A stretch of DNA of 45,902 nucleotides from positions 1 to 45,902 of the forward strand of contig CANRQA010000006.1 of NCBI GenBank assembly GCA_947632635.1. Reading direction: 5' to 3'. The DNA is from an uncultured Clostridia bacterium. GTDB lineage: Bacteria > Bacillota > Clostridia > TANB77 > CAG-465. Position numbers and translations under genes: made by a program. The stretch's first letter is position 1, and each line of letters opens with the position of its first letter. Positions 16,474 to 25,466 of the stretch are shown here, one piece after another. The notes under the pieces were generated by a model. The model saw nothing but the letters and a program-made list of their open reading frames with translations, did no database searches and was not told the origin of the DNA.

Positions 16474-17397
16474 TTAAAATCTTACTACTAAATCTTGTTT
16501 TTCGTTTCCAATTTTTACGTTATAAAAAACCATACCAGAAATATCATTTTGATATTGCATATTAATTGGAAAATACATATTTCTAACTAAATATGAATCT
16601 TTAGTTAATTCATTTGTTGAAGCTGACAAAGCAGTAGATGTTTGCTTTATCTCTCCATCATTTCCTACTAATAGCCCTACATTTGCAATAGTATTAAAGT
16701 TAAATGTTACTTTATCATCATTGTTATTTGTTATTTGAACTCTATATGTAATACTTGAATCTCTCCTAGTTTTCTCAGTTATTTCAAACTTAAGTCCATT
16801 TACTGTCCTAATATATGAATGTTCAATTGCTGTTGGAATAGTGTCTTGCAAAAAAGAAATTGTATATTCATATGGAAATGTTTCAATTAAATTAACATAT
16901 CCTATATAGAATTTCATTTTATATTTTATTCTATAAATAGTTGTATCATTTTCTTGCTTTCCAGACTCCATTGATAACATTTCTATATTGTCATCGCTTG
17001 TCCCAATTAAATGCTTACTAACTAGATAATTATATAAACTATCTTTATTAAATCCTTGAGATGTTAAATATCCTTGATCCACTTTTGCAAATAATTCATC
17101 ATAATTATCAGTTCTTAATAAACGATTCATATCATCAAAATATCCATTTGAAATTGCAGTTTTACTGTCTTGTTCAGAATTAACATTATATTTATTAATA
17201 TCATTAGTATTTACTTTATATTCATTTGCACTAGTATTTGTTGTATCGTCTGTTGTTATATTTGAGCCATCTACAATAACTACTTTATCTTTATTCCAAA
17301 TGAAATTTATATATATTAAAGTTCCCACTATAACTGCAACTGCAATAACTATTATTAAAATTACAACTTTTCTTTGATCTTTTAATATTTGCTTCAT
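16474..17397 (-). CDS. Bitopic membrane protein, possibly VirB8/TcpC-like
   Basis: A 307-residue protein with one N-terminal membrane helix (about 9-32), a Thr/Asn-rich linker, then an extracytoplasmic domain. The part from about 90 to 135 is helical (YDELFAKVDQGYLTSQGFNK, then LYNYLVSKHLIG). It is followed by a strand-rich half with repeated beta hairpins (RIKYKMKFYIG, EYTISFLQD, YRVQITNNND). A helix pack followed by a curved sheet is what NTF2-like VirB8/TcpC channel proteins show, and position in the cluster fits, but no family motif confirms it. It starts after the 194-residue bitopic gene with a 25-bp gap and has its own Shine-Dalgarno. Treat the VirB8-like role as inference. Confidence 0.5.
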   Translation of the reverse strand: MKQILKDQRKVVILIIVIAVAVIVGTLIYINFIWNKDKVVIVDGSNITTDDTTNTSANEYKVNTNDINKYNVNSEQDSKTAISNGYFDDMNRLLRTDNYDELFAKVDQGYLTSQGFNKDSLYNYLVSKHLIGTSDDNIEMLSMESGKQENDTTIYRIKYKMKFYIGYVNLIETFPYEYTISFLQDTIPTAIEHSYIRTVNGLKFEITEKTRRDSSITYRVQITNNNDDKVTFNFNTIANVGLLVGNDGEIKQTSTALSASTNELTKDSYLVRNMYFPINMQYQNDISGMVFYNVKIGNEKQDLVVRF

Positions 17398-17422
17398 TTT
17401 TCCCTTTCCAATTTATATAATA

Positions 17423-18007
17423 TTAAAATATGTAGAAAATATTATATGAATTATTTTCTAATAATTGAATCCCAATATATGAAGTTGTGCCCTCTTTTGA
17501 GGTATTTAACTTGCAAATATACATATTAGAGTCATATGTATATTCATCCAATTTATATATCGTATTAATAATATCTTGATTTTTTACAAATATACTGTTA
17601 TTCTGGTAAACAACAAATTTTTCCATCATATCATGTGAAAGTTTCATATATTCAGATTTACTTACGTATTTTCTATATTTTGAAGATAATACTTTATAAT
17701 ATGACTTTCTAGTATATTTAGATGTACTTTTTTGATTTACAAGTCCTAACGAACTTATTTCGTTATTATATGAAGAAAGAAAAGAGTATATAATATCGTT
17801 TAAAATCCAGTACTCTTCTCTTGTTTTTGTTTCAGTTGAATAGTTTAATATTTCATCAATATTAAACTCTTTATAATTTATATTATTATCTTTTTTTCCT
17901 ATAGAGGCTATAATACTAGTTGCAATTGCAAGTAGTATTATACCTACTATACCTAAAGCTATTTTTTCATTTATTGTCATCTCTTTTATATCAATGATTT
18001 TTTTCAT
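17423..18007 (-). CDS. Small bitopic membrane protein, secretion cluster
   Basis: A 194-residue protein with one membrane helix (about 15-36) and a short extracytoplasmic domain. The domain starts with helices (WILNDIIYSFLSSY, YMKLSHDMMEKFVVY) and ends in strands (MYICKLNTS, SYIGIQLLEN). That order is compatible with a small NTF2-like fold, as in VirB8-type proteins, but similarity is not demonstrated. GGTGAT lies before the ATG, and the gap to the VirB6-like C-terminal gene is only 12 bp. I do not recognise a family. Confidence 0.5.
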   Translation of the reverse strand: MKKIIDIKEMTINEKIALGIVGIILLAIATSIIASIGKKDNNINYKEFNIDEILNYSTETKTREEYWILNDIIYSFLSSYNNEISSLGLVNQKSTSKYTRKSYYKVLSSKYRKYVSKSEYMKLSHDMMEKFVVYQNNSIFVKNQDIINTIYKLDEYTYDSNMYICKLNTSKEGTTSYIGIQLLENNSYNIFYIF

Positions 18008-18019
18008 AAATAATCACCA

Positions 18020-19075
18020 TTAATCAATATCTCCAACATCAAAAATATCTCTTTCAAAGTCTTGATATTGTCTTTTTGCTTCATTATACTTAGTAAGTTG
18101 TATCCTTCTTTTTTCAATGGCATCTTTTGCCTCTTTACTAGTGCTTGCAACATCACGTACAAAACGTTCTTTTGTTACTTGATAATCTTTTACTTCAGTT
18201 GCAACATCAGCAAGCCCTTTTACAGGTTTTACAGCAGCACCGCCAAGGAAGTCTCCAACACCCATTCCAACAAGTCCAGCTTGTACAGCTTCTTTTCCTT
18301 CTCCTATTGCTATACCCCCAACTGCACCCATTGTTCCAACAGAGATTGCTCCAGCAGTTTCTGTTAAGCCAGATATTCCAGAAAATACAGCATCTCTACG
18401 TTTCTTTCTAAGCTCAGCCATTTTATCTTGATAATCATCTAATTTTCTGTAATAATCATCTAATGCTTTTTGATCCATTCCAGCATTTTGAGTTGCTGTG
18501 CCAGATGTACCTGGTGCACCTGGCGCACCAGGTGTGCTTGGTGCAGTTGGTGATGCAGGCTGTGGTACTGGTGCTGGTTGTGGTGATTCTGGTAGTGGCG
18601 CTCCTCCTGCAGCCCCATCTGCTGGTACAGCTCCACCTTGACCATATCTTTTCATATCTCTTGCAAATCTTGATTTTTGTTGAGTCATTGCTTTACTTGC
18701 ACCATAAACACCGGCTATACCACCACCGATTTTTTTAAAGTTATCTCCAACACGTCCAGCAAGTTTTGCAGCCATCATTGTTGTTGCAAGAGATTTTAAA
18801 CCTCCACGCATAGATGGATCTGTAACTCCTGGCTGTATTTTAAATATTTTCTTTACAAGTTCTTCAATTTTTGATATTGATGCTAATGCTATAACAGCTA
18901 TCATACCTGTACTTGCAACTAAATCTCCTCTATCAATTCCACTAGAGTTTTCTGGTGTCATAACAGATATAATTAAAACCATTATAATTGCAAAAATAAA
19001 GGCCTGTATTGTTTGTATTAATACTAATGAGCAAAACTCTCTAATCCAAGTATTAAAAATATTATTACCTTTCAA
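18020..19075 (-). CDS. VirB6/TrbL-like channel protein, C-terminal half (split gene)
   Basis: A 351-residue protein. It begins NIFNTWIREFCSLVLIQTIQ, then a hydrophobic helix and a second at about 53-71. This is the usual continuation of VirB6/TrbL proteins of Gram-positive systems, where a hydrophobic stretch ending in an 'MAPxxxxxD' motif is followed by FxxWxxEF and more helices. Here that preceding part is the separate upstream gene. Residues about 150-200 are a low-complexity Pro/Ala/Gly linker, flanked by a Gly-rich amphipathic region and a C-terminal coiled coil (EAKRQYQDFERDIF). The start codon is TTG, with a near-perfect AAAGGAGGAG upstream, so it is translated independently. Gap from the upstream gene is 19 bp. 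Probably part of the inner-membrane channel. Confidence 0.7.
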   Translation of the reverse strand: MKGNNIFNTWIREFCSLVLIQTIQAFIFAIIMVLIISVMTPENSSGIDRGDLVASTGMIAVIALASISKIEELVKKIFKIQPGVTDPSMRGGLKSLATTMMAAKLAGRVGDNFKKIGGGIAGVYGASKAMTQQKSRFARDMKRYGQGGAVPADGAAGGAPLPESPQPAPVPQPASPTAPSTPGAPGAPGTSGTATQNAGMDQKALDDYYRKLDDYQDKMAELRKKRRDAVFSGISGLTETAGAISVGTMGAVGGIAIGEGKEAVQAGLVGMGVGDFLGGAAVKPVKGLADVATEVKDYQVTKERFVRDVASTSKEAKDAIEKRRIQLTKYNEAKRQYQDFERDIFDVGDID

Positions 19076-19094
19076 TTTTTCTCCTCCTTTATTT

Positions 19095-20576
19095 CTACGT
19101 TAACGATTTACTTAAAAAATCTATAACTACAATTGCTGGTGCCATAATAGCAAGAACTACTATGTAAAAGAATCTTCGTATATACGAAAAGAAATATAAT
19201 ATAGATTGTGCTACAAATATTGCATATAGCAAAGCACCTTGTACTGTTAATTTACTACGATACCAACCTGTAACTTCCCCTGTATCATCATCTGTTGGTA
19301 TAACAAAAGCTGATTCTTTAAAATATTTTGCAAGAGAAGCCATCAGATCAGGAGATGTACTAGTTGCCTCTTTTCTATATATATCATTATATATCGTTGT
19401 CATAATGTTTACATACTGTTTATAATAACTAACATCAGTATGTTTTGAATCACCAAGCTCAAACTTGGAAATGTGATATAGAAAAAATTCATATCCATCT
19501 GTTTTTTGTAATTCATCATCAGATTTATTATTAAGTGAATCTATTAATTCTTTAATAGTAATAGTTTTTTTCTCTGTAGTTGTATTAACAAAAGTTCCAT
19601 CCTCATCTGTGCTAGTTATTTCTGTTACTCCATATTCAATTGATTGACCATTAATTAAATTAATGTCCACAGCTAATTCAATAATAGATTGCTTTCCATT
19701 TCCTGTAAAAGTCTCTTTAAACCAGTTCCTAACCTTCTGTGATGAATACTTAAATGCATCAAATAAAATAGAATCTCTATAACTTTCTGATGATATTAAT
19801 TTATTTGCAATTTCTTTGTTATTTTCAATTGTCTCTTTAGCATCTGCTGTTTCATTTCCTATATGTTCCTTATTAGTTTCTAAAAAAGTACTAATTGCAG
19901 TATCAGCATCAATAGATGTTGCTTCTTCAATTAATTTTATTGCAGCAGTATCTAAACTTTCTGACATAATATTACTTGCAATTTCTACCATTTTTTCATT
20001 TAAGAAAAATACAAATGACATTATATTATGCATTAAAAATAACATAACTATTGAAAATAACCATTTTGTTAAGGCCTCTTTGTATTTTGCCTTTTCACTT
20101 GCTAAACTACTTATTGCCATTTTAATTGCAGCTATTGCTACTACTATTCCCAAAAAAGCTACAGCAATTGATAATATTGTAAAATATGTATTTCTTACTA
20201 TTCTACCAAGTATGCCATCATTTTGAACATATAAAGAACCTCCATCAGCATTAAAGAAATTAACATCTAAAAGTGGAACTGCATTAAAAAGTATCCTATC
20301 AGCCCATGGAAAAGTGGCTGAACCAGTTAGGCTCTTAAAAGCCGTTCCCACAAGTTTTTCAACTAATGATGCAAGAGAGTAAACAAATGAAGCAAGCATA
20401 TCTATTACTGTACTTTCTTTTATTTTTTCATCTATTAAATCATCTGTACCTGCATCTTCATATCTTGACTGATAATTTTCGTTTATTGCTGCATTTACAT
20501 TACATGAAAATACTGGTAATACAACCAATACTAATAATATTATTGCTATTAACTTACTTCTTACATCATGTTTCAT
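19095..20576 (-). CDS. VirB6/TrbL-like channel protein, N-terminal half (split gene)
   Basis: A 493-residue protein with a signal peptide (about 1-30) and membrane helices at about 130-158 and 168-200. A long extracytoplasmic helical region (about 200-440) follows, then two helices ending in the VLAIMAPAIVVIDFLSKS motif at the C-terminus. In related TrbL/VirB6 proteins this 'MAPxxxxxD' motif continues directly into the rest of the chain, which here is the next gene, started by its own TTG. VirB6-type proteins form the inner-membrane platform through which substrate passes. The start has AAGGTG upstream. It follows the VirB4 gene by 39 bp. The assignment rests on topology, motif and order rather than on a search. 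Confidence 0.75.
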   Translation of the reverse strand: MKHDVRSKLIAIILLVLVVLPVFSCNVNAAINENYQSRYEDAGTDDLIDEKIKESTVIDMLASFVYSLASLVEKLVGTAFKSLTGSATFPWADRILFNAVPLLDVNFFNADGGSLYVQNDGILGRIVRNTYFTILSIAVAFLGIVVAIAAIKMAISSLASEKAKYKEALTKWLFSIVMLFLMHNIMSFVFFLNEKMVEIASNIMSESLDTAAIKLIEEATSIDADTAISTFLETNKEHIGNETADAKETIENNKEIANKLISSESYRDSILFDAFKYSSQKVRNWFKETFTGNGKQSIIELAVDINLINGQSIEYGVTEITSTDEDGTFVNTTTEKKTITIKELIDSLNNKSDDELQKTDGYEFFLYHISKFELGDSKHTDVSYYKQYVNIMTTIYNDIYRKEATSTSPDLMASLAKYFKESAFVIPTDDDTGEVTGWYRSKLTVQGALLYAIFVAQSILYFFSYIRRFFYIVVLAIMAPAIVVIDFLSKSLT

Positions 20577-20615
20577 TTAATTCACCTTTTCTTCAATTAT
20601 ATATAATAAAATTAG

Positions 20616-22646
20616 TTAAATAGAATTTTCTCTATTTGTTCTTTTGTTTCTCATTTCAATCATCTTCGATAAGTTAGTTTCAACAAATTCAAATTCTCTT
20701 TGAGTAGGTCTAATTGCGATAACTGCTGATGAATATCCTATTTTTATAAGGCCCTCACCACGTGTACAAGTAATTAAGAAATTAGCCTCTCCATCACTTA
20801 GTTTAAATACCTCTTGTAAGTATTCTATTTCAGATTTATCTTGTGCTAAGAATAGTTTAGTTTCAGCAGATGTTAAAACTGCTTGAACAGATTTATTTTC
20901 ATAGAAATCTTGGAACTTCTGTGATACAACTGTAAGTGAAACATTTCTTTTTCTTGCACGTCTTGCCATTGTATTTAAGAAGTCAACAGCCTCAGGATAC
21001 GCAAGTAACATCCATGCCTCATCAACTAATACCCTTTTATTTCTTGCTCTTGATTTATCTTCACTATTTTTCTTAACATATTTTTCCCAAATCCAAGAAA
21101 GCAATATTTGCTGAGCTAGTGGTCTTGCGAATCTTTCTTCTAGTTGAGATATGTTTATATTTATAAATAATGAGCCATCTTGTAATTCAAATGTAGATTG
21201 TCCATCAAAATATGCCATTTGTCCATCATATTTTCTAACATATTGTTTCATTACTTTTACTAAATAATCATAATGGAATTTATATGTTTCATTATCATTT
21301 TTCTTTGCTTTTTCAACAAGTCTATCATACCAAGATCCAATTGTGGGCATAAGTTTCTTTTTTTTAGTAACAGAAAAATCTCTTGTTTGCTCTTCGTTTT
21401 CAAAATCTCCAAAAGAATCTTCATATAATGAGTTAGGATCACTTGTGATACCTGCTGCAGCATATTCTTCAGCTGCTATTTCTGCAATTATTTGTTTTGT
21501 AAGCTCGTTAACTTCTTCTGACTTTGTTGCACCTCTAGCCATTGTTAGCAATGCTTGTGTTACGTCCTCAACTTTATTTTCTACATTTAGCACATATACA
21601 TCTCTTCCTGTAATTTCATCCTTTTCAATTTCTGTTTCTATATCAAATATATTTATTATTGTGTTAGAGTTTGGAGAAATATTAACATTTATACCTCTTA
21701 AAGCTTCAGCAACAACAACATATTCTCCTTCTGCATCAAGCACTAGATTTTCTACTCCCATAAGTATTGCTGAACGTGCCATTATTGTTTTAATTGTAAC
21801 AGATTTACCAGCACCAGACTTACCAAATATTATCATGTTATAATTAGTCATAGAATTATTAAAATTATCAAATATTACTGGAAGTCCAGTTTGTTTATTA
21901 ATGCCTATTGGTACCCCTGTGTTATGTCCAGCATCTGCATTAACAAATGGGAAAACAGTGGCCATTGAACCTCTATCAAAAGTATGTCTTCTTGAAATTG
22001 TATTTGTATTAAGAGGTAAATTAGATTTAAATCCTTCCTCTTGCAAAGCCCATGCAGTTTTTAACCCAAGTAAGTTCTTAGATGCTTCCATTGCAAGTAA
22101 TTCTGACATTTTATCAAGTTCGCTCTTGTTATATGCAAATAGTGTACAAATAATAGTTGCATCAAATAACTTGTTATATCCAGCAGCAATTTGATCTCTT
22201 AAACTTTCTGCTTCAGCTTGTTTTGTAGCAAGGACTGATTCTCTGTTTATATCTCCTCTATCATGAGCTACATATCTTTCTGATTGTAATTCAACAATTT
22301 GTTTATTTAATTCATTTTGTGACTTTGTTTCAGATATTGGTGTTATATATACTGATGTATTTACATCACCAAATTCATATATACCTGACAAGAAATATGG
22401 AAAAGTAGCTTGTCTTGGTATAGTTGTCAAATAAAAAGTTCTTGCAAATCTTGAAACTTTTGAAAAAATCTCTAAATAATCGTAATGAGTTGCATCAATT
22501 CCGGACGGAGCTAATAAATCTTTTAAAGTAGATTTATTAAGTTGCAATGAACTTTCAAGAAGCTCATCTGATTTTACAATTTCTTCTTGAACAATTTCTT
22601 GCTCATTTCCTTTTTTCTTATTTTTCTTTTCTTTTCCCTTACCCAT
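20616..22646 (-). CDS. virB4: VirB4/TraC-type secretion ATPase
   Basis: A soluble 676-residue ATPase that powers assembly and transport in type IV secretion. The N-terminal domain has LLAPSGIDATHYDYLEI and RTFYLTTIPRQATFPYF, as in Gram-positive VirB4/TraE proteins. Walker A FGKSGAGKSVTIK is near residue 277, followed by NLVLDAEGEY. Walker B is RVLVDEAWMLL near 541, then ARRARKRNVSLTVVSQKFQDF. GEGLIKIGYSSA is the typical C-terminal strand. All catalytic motifs look intact. It is the most diagnostic gene of the cluster and lies between the TraC-N-like gene (22 bp) and the VirB6-like gene (39 bp). No VirD4 coupling ATPase is present in the window. The N-terminus is a Lys/Glu-rich tail. Confidence 0.93.
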   Translation of the reverse strand: MGKGKEKKNKKKGNEQEIVQEEIVKSDELLESSLQLNKSTLKDLLAPSGIDATHYDYLEIFSKVSRFARTFYLTTIPRQATFPYFLSGIYEFGDVNTSVYITPISETKSQNELNKQIVELQSERYVAHDRGDINRESVLATKQAEAESLRDQIAAGYNKLFDATIICTLFAYNKSELDKMSELLAMEASKNLLGLKTAWALQEEGFKSNLPLNTNTISRRHTFDRGSMATVFPFVNADAGHNTGVPIGINKQTGLPVIFDNFNNSMTNYNMIIFGKSGAGKSVTIKTIMARSAILMGVENLVLDAEGEYVVVAEALRGINVNISPNSNTIINIFDIETEIEKDEITGRDVYVLNVENKVEDVTQALLTMARGATKSEEVNELTKQIIAEIAAEEYAAAGITSDPNSLYEDSFGDFENEEQTRDFSVTKKKKLMPTIGSWYDRLVEKAKKNDNETYKFHYDYLVKVMKQYVRKYDGQMAYFDGQSTFELQDGSLFININISQLEERFARPLAQQILLSWIWEKYVKKNSEDKSRARNKRVLVDEAWMLLAYPEAVDFLNTMARRARKRNVSLTVVSQKFQDFYENKSVQAVLTSAETKLFLAQDKSEIEYLQEVFKLSDGEANFLITCTRGEGLIKIGYSSAVIAIRPTQREFEFVETNLSKMIEMRNKRTNRENSI

Positions 22647-22668
22647 CTATATCATACCCCTTATATTT

Positions 22669-24123
22669 TTATATAATTAAGTCATCATCGTCAGATGAAT
22701 TATTATTATTTTTTTCATTTTTGTTGTTATCTTCAGGTTTCAAGTTAGTATCAGAAACTAAACTATCATCAGCATTTGAAAATCCCATTCTGTCATCTAA
22801 AATACTTTCATCTTGTATTTGTTGTTTCTTAGGTTCTTCTTTTACTTTATCTTCAGGTTCATTGTTATTATTTATATTATTTTGATTTTGGTTATTTATA
22901 TCATCTTTAATATTACTATCACTTTTTTGTGTATTGCTTCTAATAGAAGCCATATCCTCTAATACCTTATTTTTATCATTTACAAAATCCTCTACTAAAA
23001 TCTCTTTTGCCTTTTGTTTTATTTCATTTGGTATAGGTTCTTTCTTTACTATTTCAGCAGCAGCCTTACTAGTTCTTTCCATTACATCTAATTTTTCTGC
23101 TTCAGGTGATATATAAGAGCCTTCATCTATTGCTTTCTTTATTGCGTCCATTGCTTTTATTTCTGCAACTTCTTGTATTTCTTTTTGTAGTTTTTCTTGT
23201 TTTTTCAAGAAAACATCTTCAGATGTTGAATATAATCTATAAAAGCCTGATTCAACAGCTTCTCTTATACTTACTAAGCCTTTATCATCTCTGTTATATG
23301 CAGTATATAACAAATCAGCAAGTTCATTAGAATCTAATACTACTCCAGTAACTGAGCAACTTGAAAGTCCACTAATTATTGATTGTGCTCTTGTTAATAA
23401 TTCGTTATAACATATATTTATAGTTTCCTCTTTTGAAAAGCTATCAGTTGCTGTGATCTCAGAAGAATAATATGATACAAGTACATAAAAATTTCTTTGT
23501 AAAAGATTTTTATTTAAGCTTAGTTTTTCAACATAGTTAATGATATCTGACGCATATTCATAAACGTTAAGTATTCTATTTCTGTGTTCCTCCACTCTTT
23601 GAATATCTTCTTTTTTTGCATCAAATTGTTCTAATAGATCATTGTACTCTTTATTTACTTCTTCATACTCTTCTTTTATACTACTTGCATTTTCTTTATA
23701 TGTATTTATTGCTCCTTTTAAATCTATGTTTTGTGCTTGAACATATAACTGAATTGGAAATCTAAGTGTATTTAGAAATGTTATAAAGCCTTCTTCAACA
23801 GCAAGCTGCTCCATATCTGACATCAAATCATAATTTATTCCTTTACATTTAATTGCCATAGTAAATTTTGTACCTTTGTTCTGTATAATCATGTTATCTT
23901 GTATTTTATCAAATTCCATAAATTTAAATATATCTTCTTTAGGAATATTTTCATTTGATGCCTTGGAATTACCATTCTTTTCTCCACTTGTAGAAGTATT
24001 ACTACTTGCTTTTTTTTTGCTTTCTTTTCCTTTTTGTTTATTAATAATTATTAAAAATACTGCGCCAAATATTAAAATTACACCTAATAAAATCATTGGT
24101 AAAATAAGTTGACTCATATCCAT
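22669..24123 (-). CDS. Membrane-anchored TraC N-terminal-like protein of the secretion system
   Basis: A 484-residue protein with one N-terminal membrane helix (about 6-27) and a Lys/Ser-rich linker. The domain starting FMEFDKIQDNMIIQNKG and including EEGFITFLNTLRFPIQLYVQ resembles the N-terminal domain of TraC/VirB4 ATPases ('I...G.......EV.GIN..L.s..EQ...'), but no ATPase domain follows. Next come long coiled coils (about 150-205 and 300-345) and a disordered tail very rich in Asn, Asp and Glu. A stand-alone TraC-N protein next to a full VirB4 suggests an adaptor that docks VirB4 to the membrane. It starts 3 bp after the PrgI gene, which indicates coupling. Confidence 0.65.
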   Translation of the reverse strand: MDMSQLILPMILLGVILIFGAVFLIIINKQKGKESKKKASSNTSTSGEKNGNSKASNENIPKEDIFKFMEFDKIQDNMIIQNKGTKFTMAIKCKGINYDLMSDMEQLAVEEGFITFLNTLRFPIQLYVQAQNIDLKGAINTYKENASSIKEEYEEVNKEYNDLLEQFDAKKEDIQRVEEHRNRILNVYEYASDIINYVEKLSLNKNLLQRNFYVLVSYYSSEITATDSFSKEETINICYNELLTRAQSIISGLSSCSVTGVVLDSNELADLLYTAYNRDDKGLVSIREAVESGFYRLYSTSEDVFLKKQEKLQKEIQEVAEIKAMDAIKKAIDEGSYISPEAEKLDVMERTSKAAAEIVKKEPIPNEIKQKAKEILVEDFVNDKNKVLEDMASIRSNTQKSDSNIKDDINNQNQNNINNNNEPEDKVKEEPKKQQIQDESILDDRMGFSNADDSLVSDTNLKPEDNNKNEKNNNNSSDDDDLII

Positions 24124-24126
24124 TTT

Positions 24127-24477
24127 CTATTTTCCTCCTCTGTTCAAATTATACATATAAATTTTCTTTTTTCTCTTGAAAGTTAAAAATCTAAACGCTA
24201 TATCTGTTAAATTTTCTCCACCAGCTTTTCTAAATTTTCCCATAATAGGTATATCTGGTATCTTAACAGTTCCAAATAAATATCCAATTACGCCAAAAAT
24301 TACAGTTATTATTATTCCGGGAACTAACCCCATACCAAATAAATTACTTCCTAAATACCAAATTCCTGCCCCTATTAGTCCTATAGCTACTGTAGTTACA
24401 AAAGATTTGATAGAAAAAATGTATAACAATCTAGTTTCTCCTTTTACACTACGTGGAACATAATATGTTTTTCCCAT
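24127..24477 (-). CDS. PrgI family (VirB3-like) membrane protein
   Basis: A 116-residue protein matching the PrgI family, the Gram-positive counterpart of VirB3. It opens with YYVPRSVKGETRLLYIFSIK, has two adjacent membrane helices (about 22-42 and 48-68), and ends in a cytosolic basic tail (FRKAGGENLTDIAFRFLTFK). PrgI sits beside VirB4 in most such clusters and recruits it to the membrane. ATG 24477 is chosen because GAGGTG lies 3-8 bases upstream. Length is typical. The downstream gene begins 3 bp after its stop. Confidence 0.88.
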   Translation of the reverse strand: MGKTYYVPRSVKGETRLLYIFSIKSFVTTVAIGLIGAGIWYLGSNLFGMGLVPGIIITVIFGVIGYLFGTVKIPDIPIMGKFRKAGGENLTDIAFRFLTFKRKKKIYMYNLNRGGK

Positions 24478-24496
24478 AATCACACCTCTTATATTA

Positions 24497-25330
24497 TTAT
24501 TTTAATAAATCATTTATTACAATTGAAATATAATTTAATAATCCTACTGCACAAAAAGATAATATAATTCCAATTAAGAATTGTCCTGATTTTGCTTTTA
24601 AATCTGCTTTTCCTTCTGCTCCTGCAAATATATATCTTATTCCTACGTAAAGTATAGCTCCAATAGCAAGGAAGTTAGCAATAGTTGTCGCGGTAGAAAA
24701 TATTATTGAAAGTGGAGTTGTATAACTTGTTGCATCACTTGGATTAAATATAAAATCACCATTTGGAAATAATAGATTCCATATTGAGTTCCAACCAAAG
24801 AAAAATACACATGCAACAAGTAAAGTAACTAAGCTTTCTTTTACATCTGCTTTTGCTTCAAATGTTCCAAACATATATTTAATTCCAAGAAATATAGTAA
24901 CTAATACTATTACTGTCGTTCCTAAAATATTAACCATTGTTCCAAATTCTGATATTATTTCTGCTGCTGAAGCATCTACTGCTCCAATAGTGCCATAATC
25001 GTCCTTCCCACGATTAAACCAATTAACAGCTTGCTTCCAAAAGTTACCACTATTATTTATTTTAAGGTAATCTTTAGCAATAGGCATTTCAAAATCAGTA
25101 TATTTTATATTTGCAAACTCATCATCACTTTCAAAGTCTTGAGAAAGCTCTACCTGATCACCTTTTTTAAAATGGTGAGTCCCATGACTTGAAATAACAT
25201 CACAATCTTGGCTAATTTCTAAAATATCTCCTGCTTTATATAAAACCTCAGCATAAGCATAATTACATATAGACAGAAAAATTGAAAAAGCAAATAAAAT
25301 ATTAAATGCAACTATAAGCCTTTTTTTCAT
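24497..25330 (-). CDS. Double-domain VirB2/TrbC-like pilin protein with extracytoplasmic N-domain
   Basis: A 277-residue protein. Its signal peptide ends around AYA (about 25-27). Residues 28-95 form a beta-rich domain (VLYKAGDILEISQD, KKGDQVELSQDFESDDEF) that is clearly related to the N-domain of the neighbouring 198-residue pilin. Two pilin-like helix pairs follow. Each is a hydrophobic helix, the loop motif GIKYMFGTFEAKADVK or GIRYIFAGAEGKADLK, then a second hydrophobic helix. The same loop motif defines the three smaller pilins upstream. VirB2/TrbC pilins have this two-helix hairpin with a short charged loop; two in tandem is unusual. It has its own promoter (25357-25385) embedded in the preceding terminator and is followed by PrgI after 19 bp. 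Confidence 0.75.
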   Translation of the reverse strand: MKKRLIVAFNILFAFSIFLSICNYAYAEVLYKAGDILEISQDCDVISSHGTHHFKKGDQVELSQDFESDDEFANIKYTDFEMPIAKDYLKINNSGNFWKQAVNWFNRGKDDYGTIGAVDASAAEIISEFGTMVNILGTTVIVLVTIFLGIKYMFGTFEAKADVKESLVTLLVACVFFFGWNSIWNLLFPNGDFIFNPSDATSYTTPLSIIFSTATTIANFLAIGAILYVGIRYIFAGAEGKADLKAKSGQFLIGIILSFCAVGLLNYISIVINDLLK

Positions 25331-25356
25331 TATCTCACCTCATATACGTCTATATA

Positions 25357-25385
25357 ATTATATCAATTTTATAAAAAAAAGTCTA
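25357..25385 (-). promoter_or_regulatory. Promoter of the double pilin gene, overlapping a terminator
   Basis: TAGACT (25380-25385), 17 bp, TATAAT (25357-25362) on the minus strand. The -35 box lies within the 3' arm of the preceding terminator hairpin. Confidence 0.6.
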
Positions 25386-25417
25386 TGCTTTTTGTAAAAA
25401 AAACACAGACTTTTTTT
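25372..25417 (-). terminator. Internal terminator between pilin genes 3 and 4
   Basis: On the minus strand, an A-run plus AGTCTGTG (5' arm within 25403-25417) pairs with CATAGACT plus a T-run (3' arm about 25373-25387), with one mismatch and a U/A-rich loop. T residues continue after the stem. Confidence 0.75.
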
Positions 25418-25466
25418 ATATTAAATACAAATGTTATAAAATTGAAACATTAATGAAATATTATGT

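Noticed and set aside
18460-18738. Overlapping frames on both strands in the Pro/Ala-rich part of the VirB6 C-terminal gene
   Set aside because: Products of low-complexity codon repeats; the real frame is continuous and has a strong ribosome site.
21343-21843. Open frame of 166 codons on the plus strand inside the VirB4 gene
   Set aside because: Antisense shadow of VirB4; no ribosome site, promoter or family motif.
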